Both the position numbers and the translations under genes were made by a program. The notes beneath the pieces are model-generated. The model worked only from the letters and a program-made list of their open reading frames with translations. It had not been told where the DNA came from and made no database searches. Shown one piece after another: positions 1-8,700 of a stretch of 64,000 bases of DNA. Numbering within the stretch: the first letter of the stretch is position 1; each line of letters begins with the position of its first letter. Location: contig NZ_CDHO01000003.1 in NCBI RefSeq assembly GCF_001006785.1, positions 1,302,001 to 1,366,000 on the forward strand, in the 5' to 3' direction. Source of the stretch: Hyphomicrobium_B sp001006785. Lineage in GTDB: Bacteria; Pseudomonadota; Alphaproteobacteria; Rhizobiales; Hyphomicrobiaceae.

Positions 1-5
1 AACAA

Positions 6-55
6 TGCGGCAATCCGGCGGCGAAGGAGGGATCAAGCCGCCGCGCGCTGCCGCA
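6..55 (-). terminator. Two-part inverted repeat after the ribonucleotide reductase gene
   Basis: Bases 6-12 pair with 49-55 (TGCGGCA/TGCCGCA) and bases 16-22 pair with 37-43 (CGGCGGC/GCCGCCG), giving one long GC-rich stem with an internal bulge. It lies just past the stop codon of the minus-strand reductase gene. There is no clear T-run, so termination is inferred from position and structure only. Confidence 0.45.
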
Positions 56-73
56 ATCCGTTAACGGACGAAA

Positions 74-2503
74 TCATCCGCAATGAGAGTAGGAGCAGAC
101 GGCGCAGGTCCAGCACCCCTCGATCCGGCGGAGCGCTCGCTCTCCGCACTTGGGGCAAGCGCGGGCGCCGGGGATTGGCGCGGAATGCTGGCGATCGTCT
201 TCCCGCGACGCGTCTGCGAGAGGCGCTCTGCGATCTTCGGCTGAGCCTCGCGCAAGGGCGACGGGTCGACGAAGCGTGCCATGATCGTCCACGCCCTCGG
301 CCTCGTCGCGATTGAGAAAGCCGATGCGGAGCATATGTTCTTCGATCACGTCACCGATGGCGGCAAGCAGGCTCGGAACGTAACGCCCGCCCATCCAGCG
401 CCCGCCCTCGGGATCGAAAACCGCCTTTAACTCTTCGGCAACGAATGCGACGTCGCCGCCGCGGCGGAACACGGCGCTGATCATCCGTGTCAGCGCCACG
501 GTCCAAGCGTAATGCTCGAGGTTCTTGGTATTGATGAACACCTCAAACGGCCGCCTGCGCCCGTCGCGCACGATGTCGTTGATCGTGACGTAGAGCGCGT
601 GCGCGCTCGCGGGCCACTTGATCTTATAGGTGACGCCTTCGAGGGCTGCGTCCCGCTCGAGCGGCTTCGTCATGTAGACGACGCCCGGGGTCGTCGCATC
701 CTCCATCGGAACGCTGACACCTGCGGGCTTCCCGGATACGGGAGTTGCGAGCTTGCCTGACTGATCCGCGTCACCGTTCGCTGGCGCTTCACGCGACAGC
801 ACGGACCCCGTGATCGCATTCGGGCGATACGTGGTGCAGCCTTTGAGGCCCGAGTTGTAAGCCTCGATATAGATGTCGCGGAAGCTCTCGAAGCGGATGT
901 CTTCCGGGCAATTGATCGTTTTCGAGATCGCACTGTCGACGTAGGGCTGGAGCGCCGCCTGCATCGCGACGTGCTCCGACGGCGTCAGCGTCTCCGCAGT
1001 TACGAAGGCCTTGGGAAGCACGGCATCGTCGCCGAATGCACTCCGGAACGCGCGGTGCGCGAAATCCTCGACAGTCTCTTCCTCTGCGCCACCGCCATCG
1101 CCCAGTACGCGCCTGCGGAAAACGAAGTCGAAAACGGGTTCGATACCGCTCGAGACGTTGCCCGCGAGCAGCGAGATCGTGCCCGTCGGCGCGATCGACG
1201 TCAGGCAGCCATTGCGCAACCCGTTGGCTGCGATCGCCTCGCGCACGTCATCGTCCAGTCGCGTGATGTTGGGGCGCGTCAGCATCGCGTTCGCATCGTA
1301 GAGTGGGAACGCGCCCTTTTCCGCGGCGAGTGCCGCGCTCGCTCGGTAAGCGGCATTCTGGATGATCGCCATCCACCGTGCCGCCTGTTCGCGCGCCGCC
1401 GCGCTGCCGTAGGACAGGCCGAGGAAGATCAGTGTGTCTGCAAGCCCCGTCACGCCGAGGCCGATGCGCCGCTTCGCCCGCGCCTCCTGCGCTTGCTGCC
1501 GCAGCGGATAGCGCGAAATATCGATGACATTGTCGAGAAAGCGAACCGCCGTCGCGACACGGGCTTCGAGTTTCGTGACATCGATGTGCGCCGTCGCGGT
1601 GAAAGGCTCTTCAACAAGACGCGCGAGATTGATCGAGCCGAGCAGGCACGCGCCATAAGGCGGCAGCGGTTGCTCCCCGCACGGATTCGTCGCCGAAATC
1701 GTCTCGCAGTATTGCAGGTTGTTGGCGGCGTTGATGCGATCGATGAAGATCACACCCGGTTCGGCATAGTCGAACGTCGCGCGCATGATCTGATCCCACA
1801 ACGCGCGCGCCGGAACGGTCTTGTAGACCTTGCCGGAAAAAACCAGGTCCCAGGGCGCGTCGCGGCGCACGGCATCCATGAACGCGTCCGTGACGAGCAC
1901 CGACAGATTGAAATTGCGCAGCCGCTGCGAGTCCGCCTTCGCCGCGATGAACGCTTCGATATCGGGATGATCGCACCGGAGCGTCGCCATCATCGCGCCG
2001 CGCCGCTGTCCCGCCGACATGATCGTTCGGCACATCGCGTCCCAGACATCCATGAAGCTGACGGGACCCGAGGCATCCGCGCCAATGCTCTTGACCGGCG
2101 CACCGCGCGGCCGAAGCGTCGAGAAATCATGTCCGATGCCGCCGCCTGACTGCATCGTGAGCGCCGCTTCCTTCACGCTCTCGAAAATGCTCGACAGATC
2201 GTCCGCAATTTCGCCGAGCACGAAGCAGTTGAACAGCGTCACGTTACGGTCCGTGCCCGCGCCGGCCAAAATGCGCCCCGCAGGCTGAAAGCCGAAGTCC
2301 GCCATCGCGTCGTAGAAAGCGCCGGCCCATTTCTGCTGCTGACGTTTGCCGCCCTTCTCCGCGGACGCGGCCGCAACAGCCACCCGCCGGAACGTGTCTT
2401 CGAGCGTCAGATCCGCCGGCACGTTCGGCGAGCCGCCAAAGCGATACTTGCGCCGCCAAATGGCGGTCGAGATCGCGGGCAAATCTGAAAAAATCGCGCT
2501 CAT
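74..2503 (-). CDS. nrdJ: Adenosylcobalamin-dependent (class II) ribonucleotide reductase
   Basis: 809 aa enzyme that reduces ribonucleotides to deoxyribonucleotides using a radical from adenosylcobalamin, independent of oxygen. The sequence shows the NrdJ-type barrel: the N-terminal GRILAGAG and FNCFVLG segments, the QSGGGIGHDFS loop, the NPCGEQPLPPYGACLLGSIN active-site segment with the conserved Cys and Glu, and PTGTISLLAGNVSSGIEP. The C-terminus has two CxxC pairs (ACPKCGE and CWTCAVC), matching the redox-active or zinc-binding tail of this family. The length is usual for the longer, bacterial NrdJ/NrdZ type. It stands alone, with no nrdA/nrdB beside it. A LexA-type box lies 47 bp upstream, suggesting DNA-damage induction. 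No cobalamin riboswitch was found in the upstream stretch. The start ATG at 2503 fits the conserved N-terminus. Confidence 0.95.
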   Translation of the reverse strand: MSAIFSDLPAISTAIWRRKYRFGGSPNVPADLTLEDTFRRVAVAAASAEKGGKRQQQKWAGAFYDAMADFGFQPAGRILAGAGTDRNVTLFNCFVLGEIADDLSSIFESVKEAALTMQSGGGIGHDFSTLRPRGAPVKSIGADASGPVSFMDVWDAMCRTIMSAGQRRGAMMATLRCDHPDIEAFIAAKADSQRLRNFNLSVLVTDAFMDAVRRDAPWDLVFSGKVYKTVPARALWDQIMRATFDYAEPGVIFIDRINAANNLQYCETISATNPCGEQPLPPYGACLLGSINLARLVEEPFTATAHIDVTKLEARVATAVRFLDNVIDISRYPLRQQAQEARAKRRIGLGVTGLADTLIFLGLSYGSAAAREQAARWMAIIQNAAYRASAALAAEKGAFPLYDANAMLTRPNITRLDDDVREAIAANGLRNGCLTSIAPTGTISLLAGNVSSGIEPVFDFVFRRRVLGDGGGAEEETVEDFAHRAFRSAFGDDAVLPKAFVTAETLTPSEHVAMQAALQPYVDSAISKTINCPEDIRFESFRDIYIEAYNSGLKGCTTYRPNAITGSVLSREAPANGDADQSGKLATPVSGKPAGVSVPMEDATTPGVVYMTKPLERDAALEGVTYKIKWPASAHALYVTINDIVRDGRRRPFEVFINTKNLEHYAWTVALTRMISAVFRRGGDVAFVAEELKAVFDPEGGRWMGGRYVPSLLAAIGDVIEEHMLRIGFLNRDEAEGVDDHGTLRRPVALARGSAEDRRAPLADASREDDRQHSAPIPGARACPKCGERALRRIEGCWTCAVCSYSHCG

Positions 2504-2549
2504 GGGGTGACCCCAGATATGGGAACGGAGCTCACTTTTTCAATTTCTT

Positions 2550-2564
2550 GTTCATGATATGTTC
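2550..2564 (-). promoter_or_regulatory. LexA (SOS) box upstream of nrdJ
   Basis: The bases GTTC-ATGATAT-GTTC form an exact direct repeat with a 7-base spacer, the known alphaproteobacterial LexA operator (GTTC-N7-GTTC, equal to GAAC-N7-GAAC on the other strand). It is 47 bp before the nrdJ start codon, where an operator overlapping the promoter would be expected. The motif is short, so a chance match is possible. Confidence 0.6.
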
Positions 2565-2676
2565 CGTAGGCATTGGTGTCAACGCTTTCCGCCGATCACA
2601 ACGCATTTCGCTGCGAACTAACGTCCGAAAAGCTCCGAAACCTTTGAAACCCTCCCGAAGCAGGCTATCTGACGTC

Positions 2677-2730
2677 CAGGGAGGACGACCTCCCGATTTT
2701 CCACATCAGCGACCGGGACGACCCGGCTCT
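2677..2730 (+). promoter_or_regulatory. Guanidine-II (mini-ykkC) riboswitch
   Basis: Two perfect hairpins each carry an ACGA tetraloop: GGGAGG-ACGA-CCTCCC at 2679-2694 and CCGGG-ACGA-CCCGG at 2713-2726, joined by an 18-base linker. Twin stems with ACGR loops define the guanidine-II class. The ribosome binding site AAGGAGG (2734-2740) follows directly, and the next gene is a Gdx/SugE exporter, a usual target of this class. Guanidine binding would join the two loops and free the ribosome binding site. Confidence 0.9.
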
Positions 2731-2746
2731 CAAAAGGAGGCCGGTC

Positions 2747-3067
2747 ATGGCTTGGCTTTTGCTCATTTCCGCAGGACTGCTCGAAACCGTTTGGGCGTTC
2801 TACATGAAGAAGTCGGACGGCTTTACGCTGCTGTGGCCGACGGTCATCACCGGCGTCACGATGCTCGCGAGCTTCGCGCTGTTGTCGGTGTCGATGAAAA
2901 CCCTGCCGCTGAGCAGCGCCTATGTCGTCTGGACGGGCATTGGCTCGGTCGGCGCGTTCATTCTCGGCGTGATGGTGCTCGGTGAGGAAGCGACCGCGAT
3001 GCGCGTTCTCTCTGCCGTGCTCATCGTCAGCGGGATCGTCTTGATGAAGGTGTCGAGTTCGGACTGA
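2747..3067 (+). CDS. gdx: Guanidinium exporter Gdx (SugE, SMR family)
   Basis: 106 aa, four predicted membrane helices, the full length of a small multidrug resistance (SMR) protein. SMR proteins work as antiparallel dimers that exchange protons for substrate through a conserved glutamate in helix 1; here it is Glu13 in GLLETVWAFYMKKS. This sequence type (SugE/Gdx) exports guanidinium rather than bulky quaternary amines. The link is strengthened by the guanidine-II riboswitch directly upstream, so expression is expected when guanidine accumulates. The start ATG has a strong AAGGAGG site six bases upstream. The gene is single and convergent with plsC. Confidence 0.93.
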   Translation: MAWLLLISAGLLETVWAFYMKKSDGFTLLWPTVITGVTMLASFALLSVSMKTLPLSSAYVVWTGIGSVGAFILGVMVLGEEATAMRVLSAVLIVSGIVLMKVSSSD

Positions 3068-3092
3068 AGCAGCCCGCAGGCTCAGCGCGATT

Positions 3093-3890
3093 TCACGCCG
3101 ACGTGCGCGCAGCCTCGCGCGCCAGAGGCGGCGGTGACGGCGCCATCGCCGCTTCTTTGATCAGCCGCAGGCTCGCGTCTTCGATTGCGGTCTCGATGCG
3201 TGAGCGGAATTCGGCGCGCGGCAGCCCAGGCGGCAGCGACGGCAGAAACTCGACGACGATCGTACCGGGATACCGCCACAGGCTCCGCCGCGGCCAGAAC
3301 AAGCCCGAGTTCAGCGCCATCGGAACGGTAACGACGTTGAGCGCTTCGTAGAGCGCGACGTAGCCCGGCTTGTAGTCCGGCGGCGCGCCCGGCACCGTGC
3401 GCGTGCCTTCCGGAAAAATCACGACTTCGCGCCCCATCCCGACGCGTTGCCTGGCATCGCGGATCAATGCCTTCAGCGCCGCGGAGGCCTTCTCACGTTT
3501 GACCAGGATGTGCTCGAACTTGACGCAGAACCAGCCGTAGAACGGGATCCACTTCAGTTCATCCTTCAGCACGATCGCCGGATCGCGAAACAGCGAAATG
3601 AGCCCGAACGTATCCCATGCCGATTGATGCTTGGCGATGACGAGGCAGCCGCTCTTCGGAACGTACTGCTGGCCGCGCACCTGAAGCTTGGTGCCGCAGA
3701 TCAGGCCGAGCAGCCAGACGCACGTCCGTCCGTGCAACTCGAGGCCCTTCATCGCCCATCGTCGAGGGCCGAGCAGCAGCCAGGAGCCGAGCACGAGGTA
3801 GAGCGCCGTCACGATGTAGAACACCGCGAAGTAAATCAGCGAGCGAATGACGACGAGAGGGCTTGGCCCAGGCTTTGCGATGTCAGCCAT
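3093..3890 (-). CDS. plsC: 1-acyl-sn-glycerol-3-phosphate acyltransferase
   Basis: About 265 aa from the ATG at 3890. It transfers a fatty acyl chain to lysophosphatidic acid, making phosphatidic acid for membrane lipids. An N-terminal membrane helix (LIYFAVFYIVTALYLVLG) is followed by the acyltransferase signature HQSAWD (catalytic HX4D) and the substrate-binding FPEGTR motif. The ATG at 3890 overlaps the end of ydcF by 8 bp, which suggests translational coupling; an upstream ATG at 3917 is less likely because it lies deeper in ydcF. It is the last gene of the ftsE-ftsX-ydcF-plsC operon, an order that recurs in alphaproteobacteria. Confidence 0.9.
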   Translation of the reverse strand: MADIAKPGPSPLVVIRSLIYFAVFYIVTALYLVLGSWLLLGPRRWAMKGLELHGRTCVWLLGLICGTKLQVRGQQYVPKSGCLVIAKHQSAWDTFGLISLFRDPAIVLKDELKWIPFYGWFCVKFEHILVKREKASAALKALIRDARQRVGMGREVVIFPEGTRTVPGAPPDYKPGYVALYEALNVVTVPMALNSGLFWPRRSLWRYPGTIVVEFLPSLPPGLPRAEFRSRIETAIEDASLRLIKEAAMAPSPPPLAREAARTSA

Positions 3891-4527
3891 TGGAGCTCGT
3901 CGATCCCACGGCAGCAACGGAACGGTCGCTGCGCCAATTCAGAACGCGCTGCGCCGCGAGGCGCGCGACGGCGGGCAGAAATTTCAGATACTCCGAAACG
4001 AGAACCCGCGTCGTGCTCGAGTGCAGCCACCACGCGGTCTCGGGGAAATGGCGCGGCGTGACGGGATAGGGAATGAGCGTCACCTTCGGCATCACGAGCG
4101 CGAGTTCGGCGAGGCTCCTCGGCATGTGATAGCGCGAGGTCACGATGATGAGCTTGGTGTAGCCGTTGTTGCGCGCCCAGGTCCGCGTTTCGTCCGCGTT
4201 CCCGACCGTGTCGAGCGCCTCATATCCGAGATCGACGCAGCAGTTGAATGTCTTTGCATCGAGCCCGAGAAGCCGCTGCATCTCTTCACGACGGACCTTC
4301 CTGTTGACGCCGGAGATCAACAGACGTTTGGCCCTGCCTTCGTTCAACAGCTTGGCGCCGGCTTCGACGCGAAGATCGCCGCCGGTCAGCACCACGATGC
4401 CGTCCGCCTTGTCCCAGCCGCCGACGTCATCCCGTGTCACGGTCACGGAGAAAAGCACGAAGCCGAAGACCAGCGCCCCGATCCCAAGCGCCAGCAGCAG
4501 AACGATGATTTTCGATAGTGTCTTCAT
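3883..4527 (-). CDS. YdcF family (DUF218) membrane protein
   Basis: About 214 aa from the ATG at 4527. An N-terminal membrane helix (residues about 5-25) anchors a periplasmic DUF218 domain, recognised by the GIVVLTGG, KRLLISG, GNADETRTW and IIVTSRYHMPRS segments. The family includes E. coli YdcF and the ElyC/SanA envelope proteins; the exact reaction is unknown. Longer translation from 4617 would put 30 ill-fitting residues before the membrane helix, so 4527 is preferred. A gap of about 150 bp separates it from ftsX, yet the shared direction and the overlap with plsC argue for one operon that links division and envelope lipid synthesis. Confidence 0.8.
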   Translation of the reverse strand: MKTLSKIIVLLLALGIGALVFGFVLFSVTVTRDDVGGWDKADGIVVLTGGDLRVEAGAKLLNEGRAKRLLISGVNRKVRREEMQRLLGLDAKTFNCCVDLGYEALDTVGNADETRTWARNNGYTKLIIVTSRYHMPRSLAELALVMPKVTLIPYPVTPRHFPETAWWLHSSTTRVLVSEYLKFLPAVARLAAQRVLNWRSDRSVAAVGSTSSNG

Positions 4528-4681
4528 TGTGCAAGGTGCGATTGCGGATGATGCGAAAACCACGTCTACGGCTGGATCGGAACCTCGCTTTTTGAGTCGG
4601 TTGCGATGTTCCGGCAAGCCGCATTCTCATTTCGCATTTCGCCGACCGCCGCAAGTCCCCCGGTCATGCACTGCAATGAAA

Positions 4682-5800
4682 TCAGTGCTTGCCGTTGAGG
4701 ATGCGGTGAACGCCCACTCGCGAGGTGCCCATGCACAGGCCTGCAATAATAATGACAACAAAGCCGAGGATGAGGTAGCCAAGCGCGTCCAGCGAACCCG
4801 TTCCGACGAGCCGCTGCATTTCGACGGCGCCAACCGGCCCGCCCCCGAGCAATTCCGTCAGCCAGGGCATGCACATGAAGACGATCATCGCGCACGTCGC
4901 GCCGACGATGCCCGCCTTGATCCCAAGCCGCAGAAAATGCTTTTCGAATTCCCGGGATATGAATTTATCGGTCGCGCCGACGAAGTGCAGCACTTCGACG
5001 ATTTCGCGGTTCGACGCCATGGCGCTACGCGTCGCTGAAACGATGATGGCCGTTGTCGCGGCGGCAACGAGCGCCAGAATTGCGAGGCCGCCCAATGCGA
5101 GAGAGCGGGTCACGGCGCGGATCTGCTGCTGCCACCGGCGATGGTCGTCAAGTGACACGCCTTTGAAATCGCGAGTGAGCGCCTGTCCGACTTCCGCGAG
5201 ATCCGGCGGCTGATTTCGGTCCACCTCCACCGCGATGAGGCGCGGAACGGGCAGCGATTTGAGGGCATCGCCCGAGCCGAGCCAGGGCTGCAGCAGGTCG
5301 GCGGAATCAGCCAGGTCGAGGGCCCGGACGTTCGCGATGCCCTTCTGCTTTTGCAGGTAGCTGACGACGTCCGCGACCGCCTTGTCCGTATCGCCGTTCT
5401 CCTGCGGCGTGACTTGAACCGTCACCTCGCTCGCGATGTCATTGAGCCAGGCGTCCGAGGACTCCTTGATCATCCAGACGGCGCCCGCCGTCAGACACGC
5501 GAGAAAGCACATGATGGCGATGACGAGCGTCAGCGAGCGGCCGGTGACCGAGCCGGGCGGAACGACCGGCGCCATCACCTTCATCTTGCGTCCGCGATCG
5601 CTGCCGCGCGTCGGAACGTACAGGTCGCCCGCCGCCTCCGGCGCTGGGGGAACATTGGGTCCGGCGGGTCCTTGACGCGCGTAGAGCGGCGGCTCCGTCG
5701 ACGGCACCATTGTCGTCGGCTCGTCGTAAGGATCGTAGCTGCCCGGCATCGGCATGGCGGGCTCAGCGCGTCCGGGAAAGCGGCTAGATGATCCGGACAT
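4682..5800 (-). CDS. ftsX: Cell division protein FtsX
   Basis: About 372 aa from the ATG at 5800. FtsX is the membrane half of the FtsEX complex, which controls peptidoglycan hydrolases at the division site. A proline-rich cytoplasmic N-terminus of roughly 100 residues precedes helix 1 (LTLVIAIMCFLACLTAGAVW), an extracytoplasmic loop, and three more helices in the C-terminal FtsX permease domain, including the conserved stretch MASNREIVEVLHFVGATDKF. The start at 5800 overlaps ftsE by 17 bp. The long disordered N-terminus is common in alphaproteobacterial FtsX and much longer than in E. coli. Confidence 0.9.
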   Translation of the reverse strand: MSGSSSRFPGRAEPAMPMPGSYDPYDEPTTMVPSTEPPLYARQGPAGPNVPPAPEAAGDLYVPTRGSDRGRKMKVMAPVVPPGSVTGRSLTLVIAIMCFLACLTAGAVWMIKESSDAWLNDIASEVTVQVTPQENGDTDKAVADVVSYLQKQKGIANVRALDLADSADLLQPWLGSGDALKSLPVPRLIAVEVDRNQPPDLAEVGQALTRDFKGVSLDDHRRWQQQIRAVTRSLALGGLAILALVAAATTAIIVSATRSAMASNREIVEVLHFVGATDKFISREFEKHFLRLGIKAGIVGATCAMIVFMCMPWLTELLGGGPVGAVEMQRLVGTGSLDALGYLILGFVVIIIAGLCMGTSRVGVHRILNGKH

Positions 5801-6440
5801 GGCCCCTGTGCACCTCAATGCGCGGCGCTTTGAATTGCCGCATGAGTTGATGATCGTGCGTCGCGATAACGACGGAAGTGCCAAGCCTGTTCAATTCCAC
5901 GAACAGACGCAGCAGCCGCCGTGCCATCTGGGGATCGACGTTGCCAGTCGGCTCATCCGCAAGCAGCACTTCTGGCTTGCCGATGACCGCTCTGGCTATG
6001 GCCGCGCGCTGCTTTTCCCCACCCGACAGCACCGACGGGTTAGCATACATCCGATCGCCAAGACCCACCCATTGCAAAAGATCGGTGACGTCTTCGCGGT
6101 AGTCGGCTGGCTTTTTGCCGAGCACCTGTAGCGGCAACGCGACGTTTTCCCAGACGGTCAGGTGATCGAGCAGCCGGAAGTCCTGGAAGACGATGCCGAT
6201 GCGGCGGCGCATCTGCGCACGCTTCTGCGGCTTTACAGCGGTTATGTCTTCATTGAACATGCGAATTTCGCCGCGACTGGGGTGCAGCGACATGAACATC
6301 AGTCTGAGCAGTGAAGTCTTACCCGCTCCCGATTCGCCATGCAGGAAGTGAAATGAGCCGGGCCGCAGATGAAACGTGACATCGGTCAAAACGTCCGGGC
6401 CGCTGTCGTATTTCAATCCGACGTTCGTCAAGCGAATCAC
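5784..6440 (-). CDS. ftsE: Cell division ATP-binding protein FtsE
   Basis: 218 aa, a single ABC ATPase domain. Walker A is GESGAGKTS (residues 35-43), the ABC signature LSGGEKQR, and Walker B LLADEPTG followed by the His switch VIATHD. FtsE binds FtsX and uses ATP to activate cell-wall hydrolases during septation. The family features NVDPQMARRLLRLFVELNRLG and the short length separate it from general ABC importers, and the overlapping ftsX gene settles the identity. It is the first gene of the minus-strand ftsE-ftsX-ydcF-plsC operon and is divergent from hpt. Confidence 0.95.
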   Translation of the reverse strand: MIRLTNVGLKYDSGPDVLTDVTFHLRPGSFHFLHGESGAGKTSLLRLMFMSLHPSRGEIRMFNEDITAVKPQKRAQMRRRIGIVFQDFRLLDHLTVWENVALPLQVLGKKPADYREDVTDLLQWVGLGDRMYANPSVLSGGEKQRAAIARAVIGKPEVLLADEPTGNVDPQMARRLLRLFVELNRLGTSVVIATHDHQLMRQFKAPRIEVHRGHVRII

Positions 6441-6607
6441 GGGGTTTAACCTTGGCAGGAAAAGTTTGCGTCACGTGTTTGAAGCTGAGCCGCGTATAGA
6501 CACGTCAAAGCCGAACCGATCAATCGATTACGATTGTGGCGCAGTCGTGTACACAGGAAGCTGGTAGCCTCCCGCACGGTGCACCGCGGGACTAAGCAGG
6601 ATGTAAC

Positions 6608-7150
6608 ATGTCGAATACGGAAGTTGGACATTCCATTGAAACGATTTTTTCCGCGGAGGAAATCCTCAGCAGGCTGCAGGTGCTGGCGCAGGAAATTGCC
6701 GCAAAACGGCCTGAAAATCTGCTCGTAGTTCCGATACTCAAGGGCAGCTTCGTTTTCGCCGCCGATCTGCTGCGGGCGCTTCATGCTGCGGGACTTGCCC
6801 CTGAAGTCGATTTTCTAACACTGTCCAGCTACCGGAAGAGCCGGTCGTCGTCCGGGCAAGTCTCCATCCTTCGCGATCTCGATCTCGACGTGCAGCAGCG
6901 TCACGTGATCCTGATCGACGATGTTCTCGATTCCGGTCGCACCCTGGCCTTCGCAAAGGATCTGATTTCGGCGCGCGGCGCGGCGAAGATCGAAACCTGC
7001 GTGTTGCTCGATAAGCGGGCCGCACGTGCCGTCTCGATCGAGCCCGACTATTGCGCGTTCACCTGCCCTGACGTGTTTGTCGTTGGCTACGGCATGGACG
7101 TGGGGCATCGCTATAGAGAACTGCCGTTTGTCGGACGGCTTGTCGACTGA
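6608..7150 (+). CDS. hpt: Hypoxanthine phosphoribosyltransferase
   Basis: 180 aa. It salvages hypoxanthine (and usually guanine) by joining it to PRPP to give IMP or GMP. The PRPP-binding loop appears as VILIDDVLDSGRTLAFA, with the two acidic residues followed by DSGRT, and the N-terminal VVPILKGSFVFAADLLRAL segment matches Hpt. The length is typical. An AGGATG ribosome binding site precedes ATG 6608. It is divergent from ftsE, so the 167-bp gap probably carries both promoters. A small receiver gene follows 37 bp downstream in the same direction. Confidence 0.93.
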   Translation: MSNTEVGHSIETIFSAEEILSRLQVLAQEIAAKRPENLLVVPILKGSFVFAADLLRALHAAGLAPEVDFLTLSSYRKSRSSSGQVSILRDLDLDVQQRHVILIDDVLDSGRTLAFAKDLISARGAAKIETCVLLDKRAARAVSIEPDYCAFTCPDVFVVGYGMDVGHRYRELPFVGRLVD

Positions 7151-7187
7151 GTGAACGGACCTTCGGGTCACGCGTATGAGGTGTGAG

Positions 7188-7550
7188 ATGGCGACGATCC
7201 TGCTTGCAGATGATGACGCCGCTGTGCGCGACCTGGTTCGCCGCGCCTTGAGCGCCGAGGGCCACACCGTGCACGTCACTCAGGACGGATTGGAAGCGCT
7301 GGAGTTTTTCAACGCGAACAGTGGTCCCATCGATCTGCTAGTGACGGACGTCGACATGCCTCAGCTCGACGGCATCTCGCTAGCCGAAAAAGCTCTGACG
7401 GCGCAGAGCAATCTTGCTGTTGTTCTGATGTCCGGCTTTTCCGATCAGCTCGAGCGCGCCGCAGGTTTGCGCGCCCGCCGTCTGCTGTCGATCGCCAAGC
7501 CTTTCACGCTGGATCAGATCAAGCAGGTCGTGCGCACCGTGCTCGCCTAG
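7188..7550 (+). CDS. Single-domain response regulator, CpdR-like
   Basis: About 120 aa from the ATG at 7188: one receiver domain and no output domain. The acidic pocket (ADDDAAV), the phospho-acceptor Asp in LLVTDVDMPQLDGI, the switch Ser in LMSGFS and the Lys in AKPFTLDQI are all present. The overall pattern resembles CpdR, which in Caulobacter steers ClpXP proteolysis during the cell cycle, but other stand-alone receivers look similar. The earlier in-frame ATG (7176) is not needed for the fold, and the GAGG at 7178-7181 serves the 7188 start. It may be cotranscribed with hpt. No kinase gene is nearby. Confidence 0.75.
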   Translation: MATILLADDDAAVRDLVRRALSAEGHTVHVTQDGLEALEFFNANSGPIDLLVTDVDMPQLDGISLAEKALTAQSNLAVVLMSGFSDQLERAAGLRARRLLSIAKPFTLDQIKQVVRTVLA

Positions 7551-7578
7551 GGAGACCGAACGCCCAGTATCGCCGGTA

Positions 7579-8628
7579 TCAGCCGCCCGTAACGCTCATA
7601 TGGCGCGCAAGCGACGGCGTTTTCGTGCGCCGGTCGATGATGAAATCGTGGCCCTTGGGCTTTCGTGCGATCGCGTCGGTGATCGCAGCGTCGAGCAGAG
7701 CCGGATCTTCCGAGGCGCGCAGCGGCGCACGGAGATCCGCGGCATCGTTCTGGCCGAGGCACATATAGAGCGTGCCCGTGCAGGTGAGGCGCACGCGATT
7801 GCAACTTTCGCAGAAATTATGCGTCAGCGGCGTAATGAAGCCCAGCCGTCCGCCGGTCTCCTCAACCTTGACGTAGCGCGCCGGACCTCCCGTGCGATAC
7901 GGGCTCTCTTGCAGCGTGAAGTGATCCATCAGCCGCGCTCTGACGACCGATAGCGGCAGGTATTGCGCTGTCCGGTCTTCGCCGATGTCGCCGAGCGGCA
8001 TCGTTTCGATCAGCGTGATGTCCGCGCCGCGCCCATGCGCGAAACGGACGAGATCGGGAATCTCGTCCTCGTTGACGCCCTTCAGCGCCACGGCGTTGAT
8101 CTTGATCTTGATACCGGCCTTCTCAGCCGCATCGAGACCGCGCAGCACGGTTGCGAGATTGCCCCAACGCGTGATGGCCTTGAACTTGTCGGGATCGATC
8201 GTGTCGATCGAGACGTTGATCCGCTCGACGCCTGCGGCCTTGAGTTCGCCCGCATACTTCTCGAGCTGACTGCCGTTCGTCGTCAGCGTCAATTCTTTGA
8301 GGTCGCCGCTTTCGAGATGCCGGCCGAGCGCCTCGAACAGCCACATGATATTCTTGCGAACCAGCGGCTCTCCGCCGGTGATCCGAAGCTTCTTCACGCC
8401 GCGTCGCACAAAGGCGCTGCAGAGCGTATCGAGTTCTTCCAGCGACAGGAGGTCGCGTTTCGGAAGAAACGTCATATGCTCCGACATACAGTACACGCAG
8501 CGAAAGTCACATCTATCGGTAACCGATACACGCAGATATTCGATCTCGCGCCCGAACGGGTCCACGAGTTGTGCTCCCTGCGGGGCCAGCGGACCGGAAA
8601 TCGCTGCCTGTGCCAAACCTGCTGCCAT
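7579..8628 (-). CDS. moaA: GTP 3',8-cyclase (molybdenum cofactor step 1)
   Basis: 349 aa radical-SAM enzyme that, with MoaC, turns GTP into cyclic pyranopterin phosphate, the first step of molybdenum-cofactor synthesis. The N-terminal iron-sulfur cluster is held by C40, C44 and C47 in DRCDFRCVYC; the second cluster by the C-terminal FCESCNRVRLTCTGTLYMC block. The protein ends in Gly-Gly, as MoaA proteins do and as their activity requires. The SAM-binding ITGGEPL segment is intact. It lies downstream of mobA and mobB, 72 bp after mobB, probably in the same transcript. Confidence 0.95.
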   Translation of the reverse strand: MAAGLAQAAISGPLAPQGAQLVDPFGREIEYLRVSVTDRCDFRCVYCMSEHMTFLPKRDLLSLEELDTLCSAFVRRGVKKLRITGGEPLVRKNIMWLFEALGRHLESGDLKELTLTTNGSQLEKYAGELKAAGVERINVSIDTIDPDKFKAITRWGNLATVLRGLDAAEKAGIKIKINAVALKGVNEDEIPDLVRFAHGRGADITLIETMPLGDIGEDRTAQYLPLSVVRARLMDHFTLQESPYRTGGPARYVKVEETGGRLGFITPLTHNFCESCNRVRLTCTGTLYMCLGQNDAADLRAPLRASEDPALLDAAITDAIARKPKGHDFIIDRRTKTPSLARHMSVTGG

Positions 8629-8700
8629 TCTTTCAATATCGGAGGTTGCGTGGCCTGCCGCAAGGGTATGCCGGGACGCAGGGTTGCCAGATTCTAGGTG

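Noticed and set aside
971..2149. Long plus-strand frame opposite nrdJ
   Set aside because: It is the mirror of a clear reductase gene, very Arg-rich, and matches nothing; a by-product of high GC.
2504..2676. Cobalamin riboswitch before nrdJ
   Set aside because: Sought because the enzyme uses B12, but no B12 box was found in the minus-strand leader.
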